The position numbers and the translations under genes are program-made. A DNA stretch of 64,000 nucleotides from Mermis nigrescens (taxonomy: Eukaryota > Nematoda > Enoplea > Mermithida > Mermithidae). Below the pieces are notes generated by a model. It saw nothing but the letters and a program-made list of their open reading frames with translations, did not search any database and was not told the DNA's origin. The stretch lies in contig JAVLUZ010000169.1 of assembly GCA_036768485.1 (NCBI GenBank), forward strand, positions 536,005 to 600,004. Direction: 5' to 3'. This document shows, piece by piece, positions 1-10,915 of this stretch (positions are counted from its first letter, which is position 1; each line of letters starts with the position of its first letter).

Positions 1-554
1 CGATATTTCGTCTAGACGAAGCTTAAACAATGGAACGAAAAATGCAAATGACCGAGCTTGAATGCGAAATAAAAAAAATAGTAAGAAAATGTGAATGAGC
101 CCCTTTGTTCTGAAAGTTTTGCTCATTGCTAATCGTCTGACTTGGGATGAATATCTAATGAAACCTTATGCAAATTATCTTTTACGTCGACACCTCTGTA
201 AAACAAACGCAGACAACCACAGTGTTCAATGCTCGCTAAACTTTATCAGTCTGTTCAGGCACTGTTGAACAGCGTCCTTCGTTTTATACTCTAGAAGTAA
301 AGTCAGAGCTTGATGCCGGCGATAGGAAGCAGCTTAACGATTTAATGCTATAGAATTGCACATACAACAAACTTTTCGCTAACTGTAACCAAGTATGCTA
401 TACGACGCAAATGGTTGTACAGCAGCCTAGTCGTAACTCAGAGCCCGGTTTCTGTGTGTTCGCTTAGACCCGTGTTCGTTATCAGTAGATCTAAGACCAA
501 CGTTCGTTTAAGCTTAGCTTAAGCCGCAGTAGCGTCACTAAGTATCCGAGCGAT
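1..554. other. Non-coding DNA, no feature seen
   Basis: I read both strands and found no open frame with recognisable protein content, no TIR pair and no tandem repeat here. It forms the left flank of the TIR element that begins near 555. Confidence 0.5.
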
Positions 555-1672
555 AGTGTCTGGTCGGACACTTTATGATGCTGTAAAGGGTCCGGTGAAC
601 AGATTACGATGGGCTTTTAAGTGTCTGATCTTGCCTTACAGTGTCCGGGTCAAATTAGTCATTGTCATTTTGTTTTTTAATTTAACCAACTTGTGTGTTT
701 GCAAACAATCCGTTGGTTTAATTTGCGAGCGCTGGCCGCTTATTATGGAGCCAAAAACAGGAATTTTGTTATCCTCAGTAACACTTTGTTGAATATCTGG
801 AGCGTCTAAACATTTGGATTTCTTTTAAAACTTGGCGCTTTATCGAAAAGTTGCTATGTCCTTCAAAATTTGGCGGAGTTTTTGCCTTGATCGGCGTAAT
901 CGGAAAATTGATGACTTTCGATAATTTAGAGAGATAGTTTATTAAACGGCTTAATATTTAGAGTTTCTAAAATTTATCTATGAATTTCTGCAAAATTCGG
1001 CGGCTAATAGAAAGGTTGGATGAGATATTAGCATAGGATTTACTTCAATTAGAATTTTAACATTAGTATCTTAACATCATTCAAAAAACCATATAAGGCA
1101 GTATTAAGTTATTGCGCACTTTTTTCATAATAATTATGATTATCAAGGGTAAAACATTTTTTATAGAAATAAAAATAATCGAAAACAATAATTTAATCAT
1201 ACCTTTAAACACCTGAAGTAGGTGCATATTTTTACAGCCTAATTAAAGAGGGTGGAAATTTTAAGACAGACCCATACTAGCGTGGAAAGTGTTAGTGAAT
1301 AACATTAACTCAAAAAATGAGCCGTTGCTCTTCGAAACTATGTTTCCAAAATATAAGAAAGTCTTAAGTCTTCGTGCTACAAAGAAATCTTGAAATAACG
1401 TCATTTCGATTTTTCATCTCAATAACAACGCCAGTATAGGTTTTGAATTTTGATTGAAGCTTACTTAAGAAAAAATTCTCTTTCTAAATATAAAATAGAA
1501 AAACTTTCAAAGATTGTGATATTGAAAATGCATTTCGAAAATTAAAAAGTCATTCAAAAAGCATTAACATTTATTTAACCATAAATCCAGACATTTTGCT
1601 GAACAATAAACATAGACTGGACACTTACCCTGACACGTTACAGCATCTTAAAGTGTCCGGCCGGACATTTAT
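555..1672. mobile_element. TIR-bounded non-autonomous DNA transposon, about 1.1 kb
   Basis: The left end reads AGTGTCTGGTCGGACACTTT, followed by ATGATGCTGTAA. The right end (about 1627-1672) carries the reverse complement with a few mismatches: TTACAGCATC, then TTAAAGTGTCCGGCCGGACA. That is an imperfect terminal inverted repeat of about 40 bp. Each end also holds a small internal palindrome (GTGTCyGGyCGGACAC). The interior is AT-rich. A 78-codon open frame at 556-792 starts inside the left TIR and resembles no transposase, so I treat it as chance. The target duplication is unclear and the exact ends are uncertain by a few bases. Confidence 0.5.
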
Positions 1673-2009
1673 AGTGTAATACCGGTCCTAATGTCAAATT
1701 TTAAGCCAAGTTTAAACCTAGGGTAACAATCGTCCACGTTCATTTCCGTCACAAATATTTTTATTGGGACATTTCCGCAGTATATTTGTATACTGATATC
1801 CTAAATGTTGGTATATGTACTAGTTTTTCATGTTTTTTGCTTCAGCGATAGGAACGCCTGATTTTGTAGGGATAAATATTATGCGTTCCCATTAATTTAA
1901 CGATCTCAATCCTAATAAATTCATTTATGTAGGCATTGTCCAGCCACACTCGTGATAGCTTCATTTTTGGGCCTATCTGTCAAAAATGTTGTAGTTGGGG
2001 GCGCAGATG
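1673..2009. other. Non-coding spacer, nothing seen
   Basis: AT-rich sequence with no supported feature. Confidence 0.4.
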
Positions 2010-2886
2010 CTTTAGAGCCGGATGACAAAAAGCTTAATAACCTTAACCGATGATTAAAGTACAGAAAAAGTCGACTAAAATCTTCGGTTAAATGTTTTTG
2101 GTATAAGAGAAAGCCGGTTAATTTTGACCATTGGTTAAAATCTGGTTAAATGCTGGTTAAATATCAGTATGACAGAAGGCCAGTTAAACAAACCGGAGGT
2201 TGAAAACAACTGATTTAACCTGGGATTTTTAACCTTGCTCCTAGCAGGGTTAAATCACTGTTAAGTATCATTTATGTTGTTAGCCATGAATGGATCACTC
2301 TTTTCAAGCTTCGCCATTTTCCTCAAAGCTCGATTTCGCTTCGCGATCGACAGTTGGGGTTTTCTTCAAACGCGTTGACGATTGATTTCATGTTCTTTCT
2401 TCGTTTTGTGAAGTAACATCGTCCGTTTTATTAATTTTCGGTGATATGTTTATGTTTTGATACGCTTTCAATCAAAAAATGAATTTATAGGCTGGAAAAA
2501 TTTAAATTTCGCTCCTTTTTCTTTCAGAGGACATTTTAATTCACAAAAGACTTGGGGAGAATGAAGTAAGGTAACAAACGATGCACAATGGATAAGTACG
2601 AAACGAAGTGAAAAAATTGCGTTCAACGAATTATGCAGATACATACGAATCATTTCCTGCTCGTTGATTTCCTGTGCTAAGAATCGTTAGAAAATTTCTT
2701 AAGCGCCGACCTAAGTCTGGTTACCAGACTTTAACCGTAGGTTAGACAACCAGAGTCTAACCAACTTACTGTCACACTGGTTAAATTTATCCGCTGGTTA
2801 AATTTAACCTATAGTTAGCTAACCAGAGGTTAGAGAGCTTAACCACTGGTAAAACTAACCGGCCTTCTGTCATTCGGCCGTTAGAA
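2010..2886. mobile_element. Fold-back region built on AACCrGTTAA motifs
   Basis: Both flanks (2010-2260 and 2700-2886) are rich in short GGTTAA/TTAACC and ACTGGTTAAAT motifs in opposite orientations. ATGACAGAAGGCCAGTTA near 2168 is mirrored by TAACCGGCCTTCTGTCAT near 2858-2875, and GCCGGATGACA near 2018 by TGTCATTCGGC near 2872. The centre (2270-2690) is ordinary AT-rich sequence. This fits a degenerate fold-back DNA transposon. No transposase is seen and exact ends are not resolved. Confidence 0.4.
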
Positions 2887-3902
2887 GATGTACTCGGTCG
2901 GTAGAGGCGAATTTTAATCTAATTTATATTTTTTAACAAAAATGCTCTTACGTGCGCCATCTCATTGATACACAGCCAAACATGTTGTTTTTACAGATTT
3001 ATGAGAGCGGGTAGCTAACATCTGAGATAAGTGAAACACGACGAAAAATGCTTCCAGGAGATTATGTAGAAATCGTTCACTTTTTAGCTTAGCCAACTAA
3101 TATTTGCTGATTAAATCACATTCCAAAAAACCGTGTTTCAATCGGAGCTTGATATTTATGTATTTATTTACATATTGCGCAAAAACTCAACAAACCGAAC
3201 CCATAGAATTTTTCTTTGAAGTAACCGCTTTTTTTGTTAACCCCACCCACTATATTACACAGCATTGCGCGTCCTCACATAAACATACTTCAGATAATTA
3301 AGTTTTTTTGGTGAGATGTAATTAAATGTAAAATCTTGGAAAAAATTCTAAAAGCTCTGGCCTTTCCGGTCTTTTTATAGTTAATATAAAATATCCGACT
3401 GTAAGACAGCAAAACCAGATTAGACCGTTTAAACAGCTATAAACAACGGTGAAGAGTCATATTTTCGCTAAGCGTTTGAGTTAAAAAGAGAACAAAATAA
3501 ATCGTAACAAACAGGAAAAAATTAAATCTGCATGCAATTATTCTTGTGTCATCTATGTACCTACTTTAAATCATCGCGGTCGAAATCTGCATTCGCCTTT
3601 TTTTGGTGAGATGCAATAAACTAAATATTTTATTTGTGATATAAAATCATAGAAGAAATTTTAAAGAAACCACCGTATTTAAAAAGAGAAAATTATTCAA
3701 TTCGCAAAATTCCATTATAAGCCTTTTCAGTTTGCTCAAAACTTCAATTTTGCTGGAAGTCATTTTTGTGAAAGATTCACGTCAATATATAATGTGACTG
3801 CTGTTATGGCTGCTGTTATAAGTAATGGAAAAGTTTTAGCATGGACTTTGCAGCACCAAAAGCAGCTAATTCAGCGTTATTGCAGCTGAAGTTGCTTAAG
3901 AA
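2887..3902. other. Non-coding AT-rich spacer with one short direct repeat
   Basis: No coding or RNA feature is supported. A phrase of about 25 bp, TTTTTGGTGAGATG followed by aATAAA-like sequence, occurs near 3305 and again near 3600, suggesting a small local duplication. Confidence 0.35.
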
Positions 3903-4079
3903 ATGCGGCGCACTGGTTTATTCAGCAAAGAAGAATTTTTGACTCCTCATCAGATTCAAAGCTTCTGGTCTCGAGAAGCTAGTCACCGTCGACAAGACTT
4001 TTCCAGCTATTATGCAGAGCCAAACCTAGATGAAATTTGCGATGATGACTTGAGTGCTACAGGATCCAGCATTATGTGA
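3903..4079 (+). pseudogene. Short coding-like remnant, 58 codons, unknown family
   Basis: An ATG-to-TGA frame of 58 codons has a composition unlike the surrounding noise: FLTPHQIQSFWSREASHRR, then an acidic tail ending near DDDLSATGSSIM. The frame continues upstream for about five sensible codons to an in-frame TAA at about 3897. The QIQSFWSR-x4-RR phrase looks like a genuine protein fragment, for example the tail of a mobile-element or unknown animal protein. I cannot assign a family. The stop just upstream and the lack of neighbouring exons favour a relic. It could still be chance. Confidence 0.25.
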
Positions 4080-4970
4080 TACACACTTAGAATTGGAGAG
4101 TGAACTTATGTTGAGTGAATGTTTTGAAAGCAATCCCCAATTTAGTCGATGTTGAATAGGTACTTACCTAATTCAAAATGTCTTTTTGACTTTTAAATTT
4201 ACTACAGAAAATGGTACAAAATTATATTGATTGTCCATTTGAAAAAATCAGAGTAACATACATTATTCCATAAGCAATGCACTAAGATTAGTGTACATTA
4301 TCTAATCTATGTAGTACTGATTTAATCATAAGTATAGAACAAACCTGAGTCTATAAAATTGAATTTTGTCTCTGAAAACTTTTTTTGCATGCAGCAAAGC
4401 TATACAATCTACATTGACATGCCAGTAGGTAATATTTGTTGCATTCATATAAAATTTTAAATATCTAATGTATGAGTGCTGTGTTGATCTAAAGGTTTTA
4501 TTGAACAGCTGATTGAAAGCCCCTCATCAATCATACCATAACTGATTATCCCATAAGTGTAAACAATGTCCATGAGATATTCACGTAAAAAAAATTGGTC
4601 AGAAATTCTTCATAATATTAGTGCGTATTTAGGTCGTAGCACAATGATGTAATCTGAGTTATATTTCAGTAGAAAAATTCTCTTGCATACATAATGCCGA
4701 TAGTAAAGTTTCACTACGCGATCTTTTTTTTATTGAATGATATTTATTCACTGAAAAAAGCCTGTTTCATTTATTCGAGGGCTTTTTAGTCAATTCTTTG
4801 AAGGGCTACAGTAAGCCAAACAAGACGGATTACTGTGATTCGGCGGATCAGCTCAGTGAGGGCGGGTGGCTGAAATTCTTCCATTTTCCATGCACTAATC
4901 CGCCTATATAAATTTAATTTAGGCATTTAATCAGTACTGGGACATACTACAGTAAGTGCGCTAAATAAAA
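4080..4970. other. Non-coding spacer
   Basis: AT-rich. Around 4800-4960 there are CTACAGTAAG/TTACTGTG-type phrases that recur through the window as short dispersed motifs. No gene, TIR pair or tandem repeat is supported. Confidence 0.35.
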
Positions 4971-5042
4971 AGCTATCGGGTGGAATCGAACCCGGTTGCT
5001 TCGACACGACAAGCAGACGTTTTACCACTGAGCTATGGGTCT
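4971..5042 (-). tRNA. Degenerate tRNA-like sequence (pseudo-tRNA, Asp-GTC-like)
   Basis: Read on the - strand, the sequence has a good A box (TAGCTCAGTGG), an anticodon-loop-like CTTGTCGT (GTC, Asp) and a good B box (GGGTTCGATTCC) at normal spacing. However, the 5' acceptor strand (GACCCAT) does not pair with the 3' strand (CCGATAG), and the anticodon and T stems carry several mismatches. It is therefore a tRNA pseudogene or the head of a tRNA-derived SINE, not a working tRNA. Confidence 0.45.
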
Positions 5043-5369
5043 TTTAACCCCAAAATAACATCCTGGTTACATCCCTGTATGAGGGAGTTTGCCGCGTTTC
5101 TTAACATTTTAATCTATTCTGTTCAAAGTGTCAACTTAGGATAAGCTGAATGCGCGATTTTTATCTGTAAGTTGATTAATCTGCTGGAAGACGGGAATGA
5201 ATTATGTCGCAAAAATGTTATTGAAAAACCCTTCTCTGCTACGTAACTACAGTGAGATCTAGCGAACTACAGTAAACAAGAAAGAAAGGGTTACTGTAGC
5301 CTCCGAAAACATTTACTGAAAAAGCTCTCGGATAAATGAAACAGATTTTACATGCTTGGGACTGTCAAC
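5043..5369. other. Spacer with CTACAGTA-type motifs
   Basis: ACTACAGTGA, ACTACAGTAA and TTACTGTAG occur within 5240-5300. They are dispersed short motifs found elsewhere in the window too. Nothing else is supported. The 9 bp at 5361-5369 are the left target duplication of the next element. Confidence 0.35.
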
Positions 5370-5554
5370 CATACCTGGGCGTGGGGAAAGGAGGGGGTTG
5401 GGGGGTAAGCATGCACCCCCCGACATCAAAATACCCGCCAGAAACCAAAATACCATCCAGAATTCAATTTTTGTAAATTTTTTGTTTTTCTTTAGCAATT
5501 TTTTGATGCTGATACAATCTTGCATCCCCCAGAACTTTGGTGCCGCCCACCCAG
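5370..5554 (-). mobile_element. MITE family A (Mutator-like, 9-bp TSD), short copy
   Basis: Ends read CATACCTGGGCG and CGCCCACCCAG, the inverted termini of family A. Flanks are ACTGTCAAC (5361-5369) and GCTGTCAAC (5555-5563), a 9-bp duplication with one mismatch. The interior is shorter than in other copies (185 bp against 214-274). Relative to the copy at 5999 it lies in the opposite orientation. Non-coding. Confidence 0.7.
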
Positions 5555-5998
5555 GCTGTCAACCATCAAGAAAATCTTGGTGATCCACTTCCTCGCGTCT
5601 ATACTCAGCGGATTAAATCAAACTGGGGCCACGTCAAGACAGATCTTGTGAGGAAAATGCGTGGAACGGAACATCATTGACCTTGCTACCCGCCCATTTG
5701 GAAGAATATCGGTGGAAAAAGTTCATCAAAAACGCCTTCCAATGACATCATTGCAGAAATCGTTCAACAGTTTCCTATTTTGTGATCTATTGTAAATTTC
5801 ATTTTGTACATGTGGCTTGCGGCACGTTGTAAAACAGAACAAAAAATTTAAAAAAACAATCATAAAAAACGTATAAAAAATAGATAAGCTCTACTGCGAC
5901 ACAAAACATACTTAGGACCGCATTACAAAAACATGATTTCATAAGTGGCGACATATTACTAGTGGTGAGTGGTGGCGCATTTCTTAAGCGGTGGCGAC
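5555..5998. other. Non-coding spacer
   Basis: No gene or repeat boundary is supported. GGTGGCGAC at 5990-5998 is the left target duplication of the next element. Confidence 0.35.
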
Positions 5999-6242
5999 CA
6001 TAGGTGAGCGCCACCAAAGTTCTGGTGAGGAGGGAGTGCGAAAATTTTTCAAAGGTTAAAAAATGGCCTTAAATTGTGGAATGGCGAAAAAACACAATTT
6101 TCCAACGTTTCTCATCGAGCACTGTCCATTGGCATCAAAAAATTGCGAAAAAACAAAAAAAAATTTAAAAATTGAATTCTGGGGCGGGTATTCTGGTTTC
6201 TAGGGGATGCATACCTCCAAATCCGCACCCACGCCCAGGTAT
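5999..6242 (+). mobile_element. MITE family A (Mutator-like, 9-bp TSD)
   Basis: Termini are CATAGGTGAGCG and CGCCCAGGTAT. It is flanked by the perfect 9-bp duplication GGTGGCGAC (5990-5998 and 6243-6251). The body has the family phrases AATGGCCTTAAA, GGCGAAAAAACAC, CAACGTTTCTCATC, GAGCACT and GAATTCTGGGGCGG. No protein is encoded. A 9-bp duplication fits the Mutator superfamily, but that placement is inference. Confidence 0.8.
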
Positions 6243-6784
6243 GGTGGCGACATACTGCAATAGTACTTACTTGGGACGATATACATCTAGAGGCATATAG
6301 AATTGCTTTTTCCGGTATTCTTATCTCAAAATGCAACTTGATGTCATGTACTTTTTTAGCATTGTCTCTGAATATTGCAACGCTGTGATTTTAACTAAGT
6401 ATTTTACATTCCCACATCGTTTTCACTATAAACGGCAAAATTAGCATTTGATGGCCCATTATAAGCTCACTGTGAGCCTTCAAAGACAAAGTGGTTATGA
6501 TGACTCAAAAAAGTGTTTCATACCTTTAAGGTTTTTTTAGCACATCTCAGGAACCGCTGATTCAATTTAGATAAAAAAAATTACTTTAGATAGAAAAGTT
6601 CAGGGCGTATCTATTTTGCAAAAAAATTAAAATTTATCATTACTCTAGCTTGTCAGCCCCAAAAAATGGCGAAAATTGGCTCAACCTATCATTTACCCTG
6701 TATTGTAGATAGACAGCTCAGTAGTAGCAAAATAGTTGCGCCTTTAGATAGACTTTCTTGCGCAATAAACGCGGTTAATCAAGA
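6243..6784. other. Non-coding spacer; left edge of duplicated segment
   Basis: No coding signal is supported. Sequence after about 6785 is repeated at 10916 onward. Whether the duplicated segment starts further left cannot be told, because the second copy is cut there by TRIM-1. Confidence 0.35.
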
Positions 6785-7373
6785 TTTGCTCGATCTTCCG
6801 GTTTGCTCAATACAAATTTGTGTCGAGGGGGCAGCCATATTGGGAAAACAATACTTTAAGCTGTAGCTGTCTAAATACTTTACATAATTCAACAAATAAG
6901 CGCATTTTGAAAAAGAGCGAAGAAAGAGCTTTTAAATAATCACTTGCTTGTCCGATTTAGACAGGTAGGAAAAAAGTTCAATATGGCTGCCATTTTAATT
7001 ACTGTACTGAGAAAAAGCGTTTTTTACAATTTAAAATTTATAATGTTTCACTGCTTCAGGATAGTTGGCATTTGTTTCTATGAATAGATAGAAAATTGGA
7101 TGCTCTTTCTAATGAGATATGTTATGGAGTATGACTTTTAGTAGATTTTCCGATATTGGCATTTTCAATTGGAAAATCATTCATGTTACACCGAAAACGA
7201 CCATGAAACTTGCTAAGTATTAATGCTTTGTTTAGCAATGTTTCAACTCATTTGTGTAATGTTCAAATTCATTTGTCGGTTCTCTTTACTAAAAGAGACT
7301 TTAATAAAAGATTAGTTTTTCTAATTAATCATTGCAAAAAACGAATTTGGTTTAGAGAACTGACTGGTGCTTT

Positions 7374-7586
7374 CGTCAGGTATGACAGCTTACGCAACAG
7401 CTGAAACTCAATCAGATATTGCAGCACAAATAAGATATAATGAACAAAGGTTCTTAAGCAATAAAACCGGTCTTGGTCCAGTTTATAACACAACTGTGCT
7501 GGGAGTCAGTGCCGATAAAGGTTGGCTGGTTCGACACCAGCTGACACCTGTTTTGCCTTAAACCAGCGTCCACTATTCCTGTGACA
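7374..7586 (+). mobile_element. Solo LTR of TRIM-3 family
   Basis: It begins CGTCAGGTATGACAGC (first base changed from T) and ends CCTGTGACA, so the LTR termini are TGTCA/TGACA. It is about 213 bp and near-identical to the two LTRs at 11501-11717 and 13339-13554. Its left flank equals that of the 5' LTR copy and its right flank equals that of the 3' LTR copy. This is the expected product of LTR-LTR recombination. It contains the shared structured motif (about 7465-7555). Confidence 0.7.
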
Positions 7587-8449
7587 CATCGTTGAAGATT
7601 AAAAAGTCTTTCTTCTGTACATACTAACATGAAATCCTCTTCTGACGTGAAAAAATTTTTAGATCGTCAAGAAAGTCAGTGAACCTCATTAATGAGTACT
7701 AATCCGAGCGAAGTAGGTACCGAAAAATTTCGAAAAATCGTCGCAGAAAAATGGATAAAATCATCAAAAAGTACTCCTGTTGCGCCCAACTATTTTTTTT
7801 ACGACAGGGCGGCAAGCCTTTCCCACCTCTCTCTATATTCGCGCTTTTTGCACACTTGTATGAAACAGCTTGTAATTCAACGCAAAAAGCTTTCTATAAT
7901 TTGTACAGGTAACTACACGAGCAGGCTGAGGCGCTTACGACTGAAGAGACATACCATTGTTATACTGTAGCTAGAATTGAGCGAGCAGCAGCGTCGCAGC
8001 AGTTGCCATCAATGACGTTTTCTCCTTATTTACAGGTTTTTGTGAACCAAAATTTCGAGATGTGAGAAGGGTAAAATTCAAATTTTCCCAGCGCATCGCG
8101 CCGGAATTGATTTATTTTTAATGCTTCTTATTAATGTTCCTGGCGCGCCGCATCGATTGCAGCATTTTTATCGACAACTTGCTTTAAAGCTTCGCCACTA
8201 TTGAGAACCCTTATCTACTGAACAGATCTGGTCAATTTTTGTAATGCACAAATGCAGTGCTAGAGAGCCAAAATGTCAAAATTTTCCGGCGCTTCGTGGC
8301 AAAATCCGAGATATGAAAATTTTGCATTTTGAGTTTTTAAGGTTTGTCGTGGGTTTTTGGTGGGTTTACGGGGTTTTTCGTGGGTTTTTGGTGGGTTTTT
8401 CGGAATTTTCGGTGGTTTTTTTCCCGATACAAACCAGTGTTGTCACTTA

Positions 8450-8853
8450 CATAGGCGTAGCCAGAATTTCCGCCTGGGGGAATTCCAGAAAAATTTTTTC
8501 GTCTAAAAAAACAAAACGCGTAAAAACGTGCGGGGCCATTAAATGACGTGTTTTTTTGGCTTTTCACATCATCCTGCACGATATAAGCCATTGAAAAATT
8601 AAATTTTCTCAAAATTTTTTTCACGTTTTTGACGGAAAAAATGCTTCTTATGCGCGCGAAGCGCTAATTTTTGATTTTCCACCAATAAAACGGTAGAAAC
8701 TGCCAAATAATAGAATAAACCGGCGCGAAGCACCGAATTTTTCGATTTTTCATCGCAAAACAGCATCACGCAACCATATTGCTCACTTTTTGAAAATGTA
8801 AAAATTTTTCCTCAGGGGGGAATCCCCCCCTTCCCCCATTGGCTACGCCAGTG
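8450..8853. mobile_element. hAT-type MITE (family C) with 8-bp TSD and known empty site
   Basis: Termini are CATAGGCGTAGCCA and TGGCTACGCCAGTG (12 of 14 matching as an inverted repeat). It is flanked by the perfect duplication GTCACTTA (8442-8449, 8854-8861). The second copy of the host segment has a single uninterrupted GTCACTTA near 19743-19750, which proves insertion. The body is GC-shouldered (CTGGGGGAATTCC, GGGGGGAATCCCCCCC) with repeated GCGCGAAGCGC-like palindromes and no transposase. Confidence 0.85.
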
Positions 8854-9346
8854 GTCACTTAGGTATAAACATTGACTTGGCTTACTTTGTGACGGCTAAA
8901 GTTAAGAATATGGTACTTTTAGAAAAGAAGCAAAACTAATACGGAATGCCAAAATTTTTGTGCCAAAGTGGTAGAACATGATAAATTGAAGCGCGGAAAA
9001 AGAATTTGGTGAAAATCTGAGCCATACTTCCAAAGTTGCAGGCAACTGTCGATTTGAGTGTTGGGTGGGACGATTAAACGGCTCGATCCAAGGACTTACA
9101 CATTTGTCAGAAATGAATAATATGGGCTGAAATTCTGGAAGGAAGCATAGCAATGAAGGAGAAACAAGAAAAAAAGGCGCGGAAAGCTGTTTGAAATTTT
9201 AAAAAAATTTTAAAAAACTTTCATTTTTTGCATGTTTTTTCGGTTTTACTTGATAAGATATAGGAAAATCTAAGTTTTTGCTTCTAATATACTTAGGCTA
9301 AGGCTTAGTATATCTGAAAAGGTGTTTTAAGCTGCTTAGGTCGAGG

Positions 9347-9446
9347 NNNNNNNNNNNNNNNNNNNNNNNNNNNNNNNNNNNNNNNNNNNNNNNNNNNNNN
9401 NNNNNNNNNNNNNNNNNNNNNNNNNNNNNNNNNNNNNNNNNNNNNN
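9347..9446. other. Assembly gap (100 N)
   Basis: Exactly 100 N, the usual placeholder for a scaffold gap of unknown size. It separates duplicated-segment copy 1 from the TRIM-1 array, so their true spacing is unknown. Confidence 0.95.
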
Positions 9447-9852
9447 TACTACAGTAATCTATTGACACCTGATGCGCACGTTAGAACAACAGGAATTCAA
9501 CGCATATATTGAAGGGACATAACATCTGAAGGGAACCGGTCCGAGCTCAGCACGTAAAAACTGCTGAGTGAGGAGTCAGCGCTGATAAAGGCTATTGGGT
9601 TCGCCCAATAGCACCGGTTTTATTAATGCGTGTGCGCGCAATAATATGTACAGCTGCACGGCTCGCATAAGACAGCTCAGTCCGAGCTGGTGACTATACA
9701 ACGAACAAAGGTCAGCCCGGGTTAAGTATATATTGATTGAGAAATTATATTACTTTGAATACAGGGCTCGACAGACGTACAAACGCGGAGTGACCCATGT
9801 TATAATGAATATGTTACTGTGAATAATATATTACTTACTACCGGGCGTGACA
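9447..9852 (+). mobile_element. TRIM-1 LTR, copy 1 (5' part lost in gap)
   Basis: About 406 bp of an LTR whose complete form is 440 bp (9943-10382). It ends CGGGCGTGACA, and the complete copy starts TGTCAGGTG, giving the TGTCA/TGACA ends typical of LTRs. It contains the folded motif at 9535-9618: two facing ACCGGT boxes, a CTCAGCA/TGCTGAG stem and a perfect 9-bp stem (GCTATTGGG/CCCAATAGC) capped by TTCG. No protein. Confidence 0.75.
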
Positions 9853-9942
9853 TATTTGGTGGCAGCGGTGGGATAGTCACATATCTTGTGGAGTCTGTAG
9901 CAGCTATTATTGATCGAGGACGATCAAAGCTAAGGAGGGAGG
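9853..9942 (+). mobile_element. TRIM-1 interior: primer-binding site and polypurine tract only
   Basis: This whole 90-bp interior holds only the two signals needed for reverse transcription. TGGCAGCGGTGGGAT (9860-9874) starts a few bases after the LTR and complements a tRNA 3' end reading ATCCCACCGCTGCCA, as in animal tRNA-Leu (from general knowledge). AAAGCTAAGGAGGGAGG (9926-9942) is a polypurine tract abutting the next LTR. There is no gag or pol, so the element must be mobilised by proteins of another element. Confidence 0.8.
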
Positions 9943-10382
9943 TGTCAGGTGAAACGACCATATGCTACTACAGTAATCTATTGACACCTGATGCGCACGT
10001 TAGAACAACAGGAATTCAACGCATATATTGAAGGGACATAACAACTGAAGAGAACCGGTCCGAGCTTAGCACGTAAAAACTGCTGAGTGAGGAGTCAGCG
10101 CTGGTAAAGGCTATTGGGTTCGCCCAATAGCACCGGTTTTATTAATGCGTGTGCGCGCGATAATATATACAGCTGCACGGCTCGCATAAGACAGCTCAGT
10201 CCGAGCTGGTGACTATACAACGAACAAAGGTCAGCCTGGGTTAAGTATATATTGATCCGAAAGTATAGCACCTATTATTATAAAGGGCTCGACAGACGTG
10301 CAAATAGACACGCGGAGTAACCTAGTATGGACAAGTGAATATATTAATGATTATTATATATTGACCACTACCGGGCATGACA
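9943..10382 (+). mobile_element. TRIM-1 LTR, copy 2 (complete, 440 bp)
   Basis: A complete LTR from TGTCAGGTG to CGGGCATGACA. It repeats the structured motif. The first stem has CTTAGCA in place of CTCAGCA, which still pairs with TGCTGAG through a G-T wobble. An open frame of 70 codons spans the LTR/interior boundary and is not meaningful. Confidence 0.8.
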
Positions 10383-10542
10383 TATTTGGTGGCAGCGGTG
10401 GGATAGTCACATATCTTGTGGAGTCTGTAGCAGCCATTATTGATCATATCTTGTGGAGTCTGTAGCAGCTATTATTGATCATATCTTGTGGAGTCTGTAG
10501 CAGCTATTACTGATCGAGGACGATCAAAGCTAAGGAGGGAGG
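10383..10542 (+). mobile_element. TRIM-1 interior 2 with triplicated 35-bp unit
   Basis: Same PBS (10390-10404) and PPT (10526-10542) as the first interior. It is expanded to 160 bp by three tandem copies of a 35-bp unit (10410-10514, beginning CATATCTTGTGGAGTCTG) where the first interior has one. The 70-bp difference equals two extra units, so it arose by slippage or recombination. Confidence 0.8.
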
Positions 10543-10915
10543 TGTCAGGTAGAAATCGCGACACGCTACTACAGTAATCTATTGACACCTGATGCGCACG
10601 TTAGAACAACAGGAATTTCAACGCATATATTGAAGGGACATAACATCTGAAGGGAACCGGTCCGAGCTTAGCACGTAAAAACTGCTGAGTGAGGAGTCAG
10701 CGTTGGTAAAGGCTATTGGGTCCGCCCAATAGCACCGGTTTTATTAATGCGTGTGCGCGCAATAATCATGACAGCTGCACAGCTCCACAAGACAGCTCAG
10801 TCCGAGCTGGTGACTATACAACGAACAAAGGTCAGCCCGGGTTAAGTATATATTGATTGAGAAATTATATTACTTTGAATACGGCTCGACAGACGTACAA
10901 ACGCGGAGGACCCAT
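10543..10915 (+). mobile_element. TRIM-1 LTR, copy 3 (3' truncated)
   Basis: Begins TGTCAGGTAG and matches the other LTRs to about ACGCGGAGGACCCAT. It then switches abruptly to the duplicated segment at 10916. The missing 65-70 bp and the lack of a target duplication suggest a recombination or deletion breakpoint, or a misjoin. The hairpin loop here is TCCG instead of TTCG while the stem is unchanged. Confidence 0.7.

Larger units (their letters stand above)
6785..9346 (+). repeat. Segmental duplication, copy 1
   Basis: From GCTCGATCTTCCGG this segment matches 10916 onward at visibly high identity up to the LTR at 7374. After the LTR (7587 on) it matches 13555-13693 and then 18957-20250. Copy 1 carries a solo LTR (7374-7586), an uninterrupted TRIM-2 empty site at about 7716-7727, and a private hAT insertion (8450-8853). 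It ends in an assembly gap. No protein is readable in it. It may itself be a large non-autonomous element rather than host DNA. Confidence 0.75.

Noticed and set aside
4971..5042. Functional tRNA-Asp gene
   Set aside because: A and B boxes are present, but the acceptor, anticodon and T stems do not pair. Listed only as a pseudo-tRNA.
9535..9618. Active hammerhead ribozyme in the TRIM-1 LTR
   Set aside because: The closing stem, GGTC step and CTGATAA resemble one, but the invariant G8 and GAAA are missing and no stem I forms beside the GGTC step. Kept only as an unexplained conserved structure.
9447..10915. CRISPR-like array
   Set aside because: The repeats are 440-bp LTRs and 35-bp tandem units without unique spacers, in a eukaryotic context.
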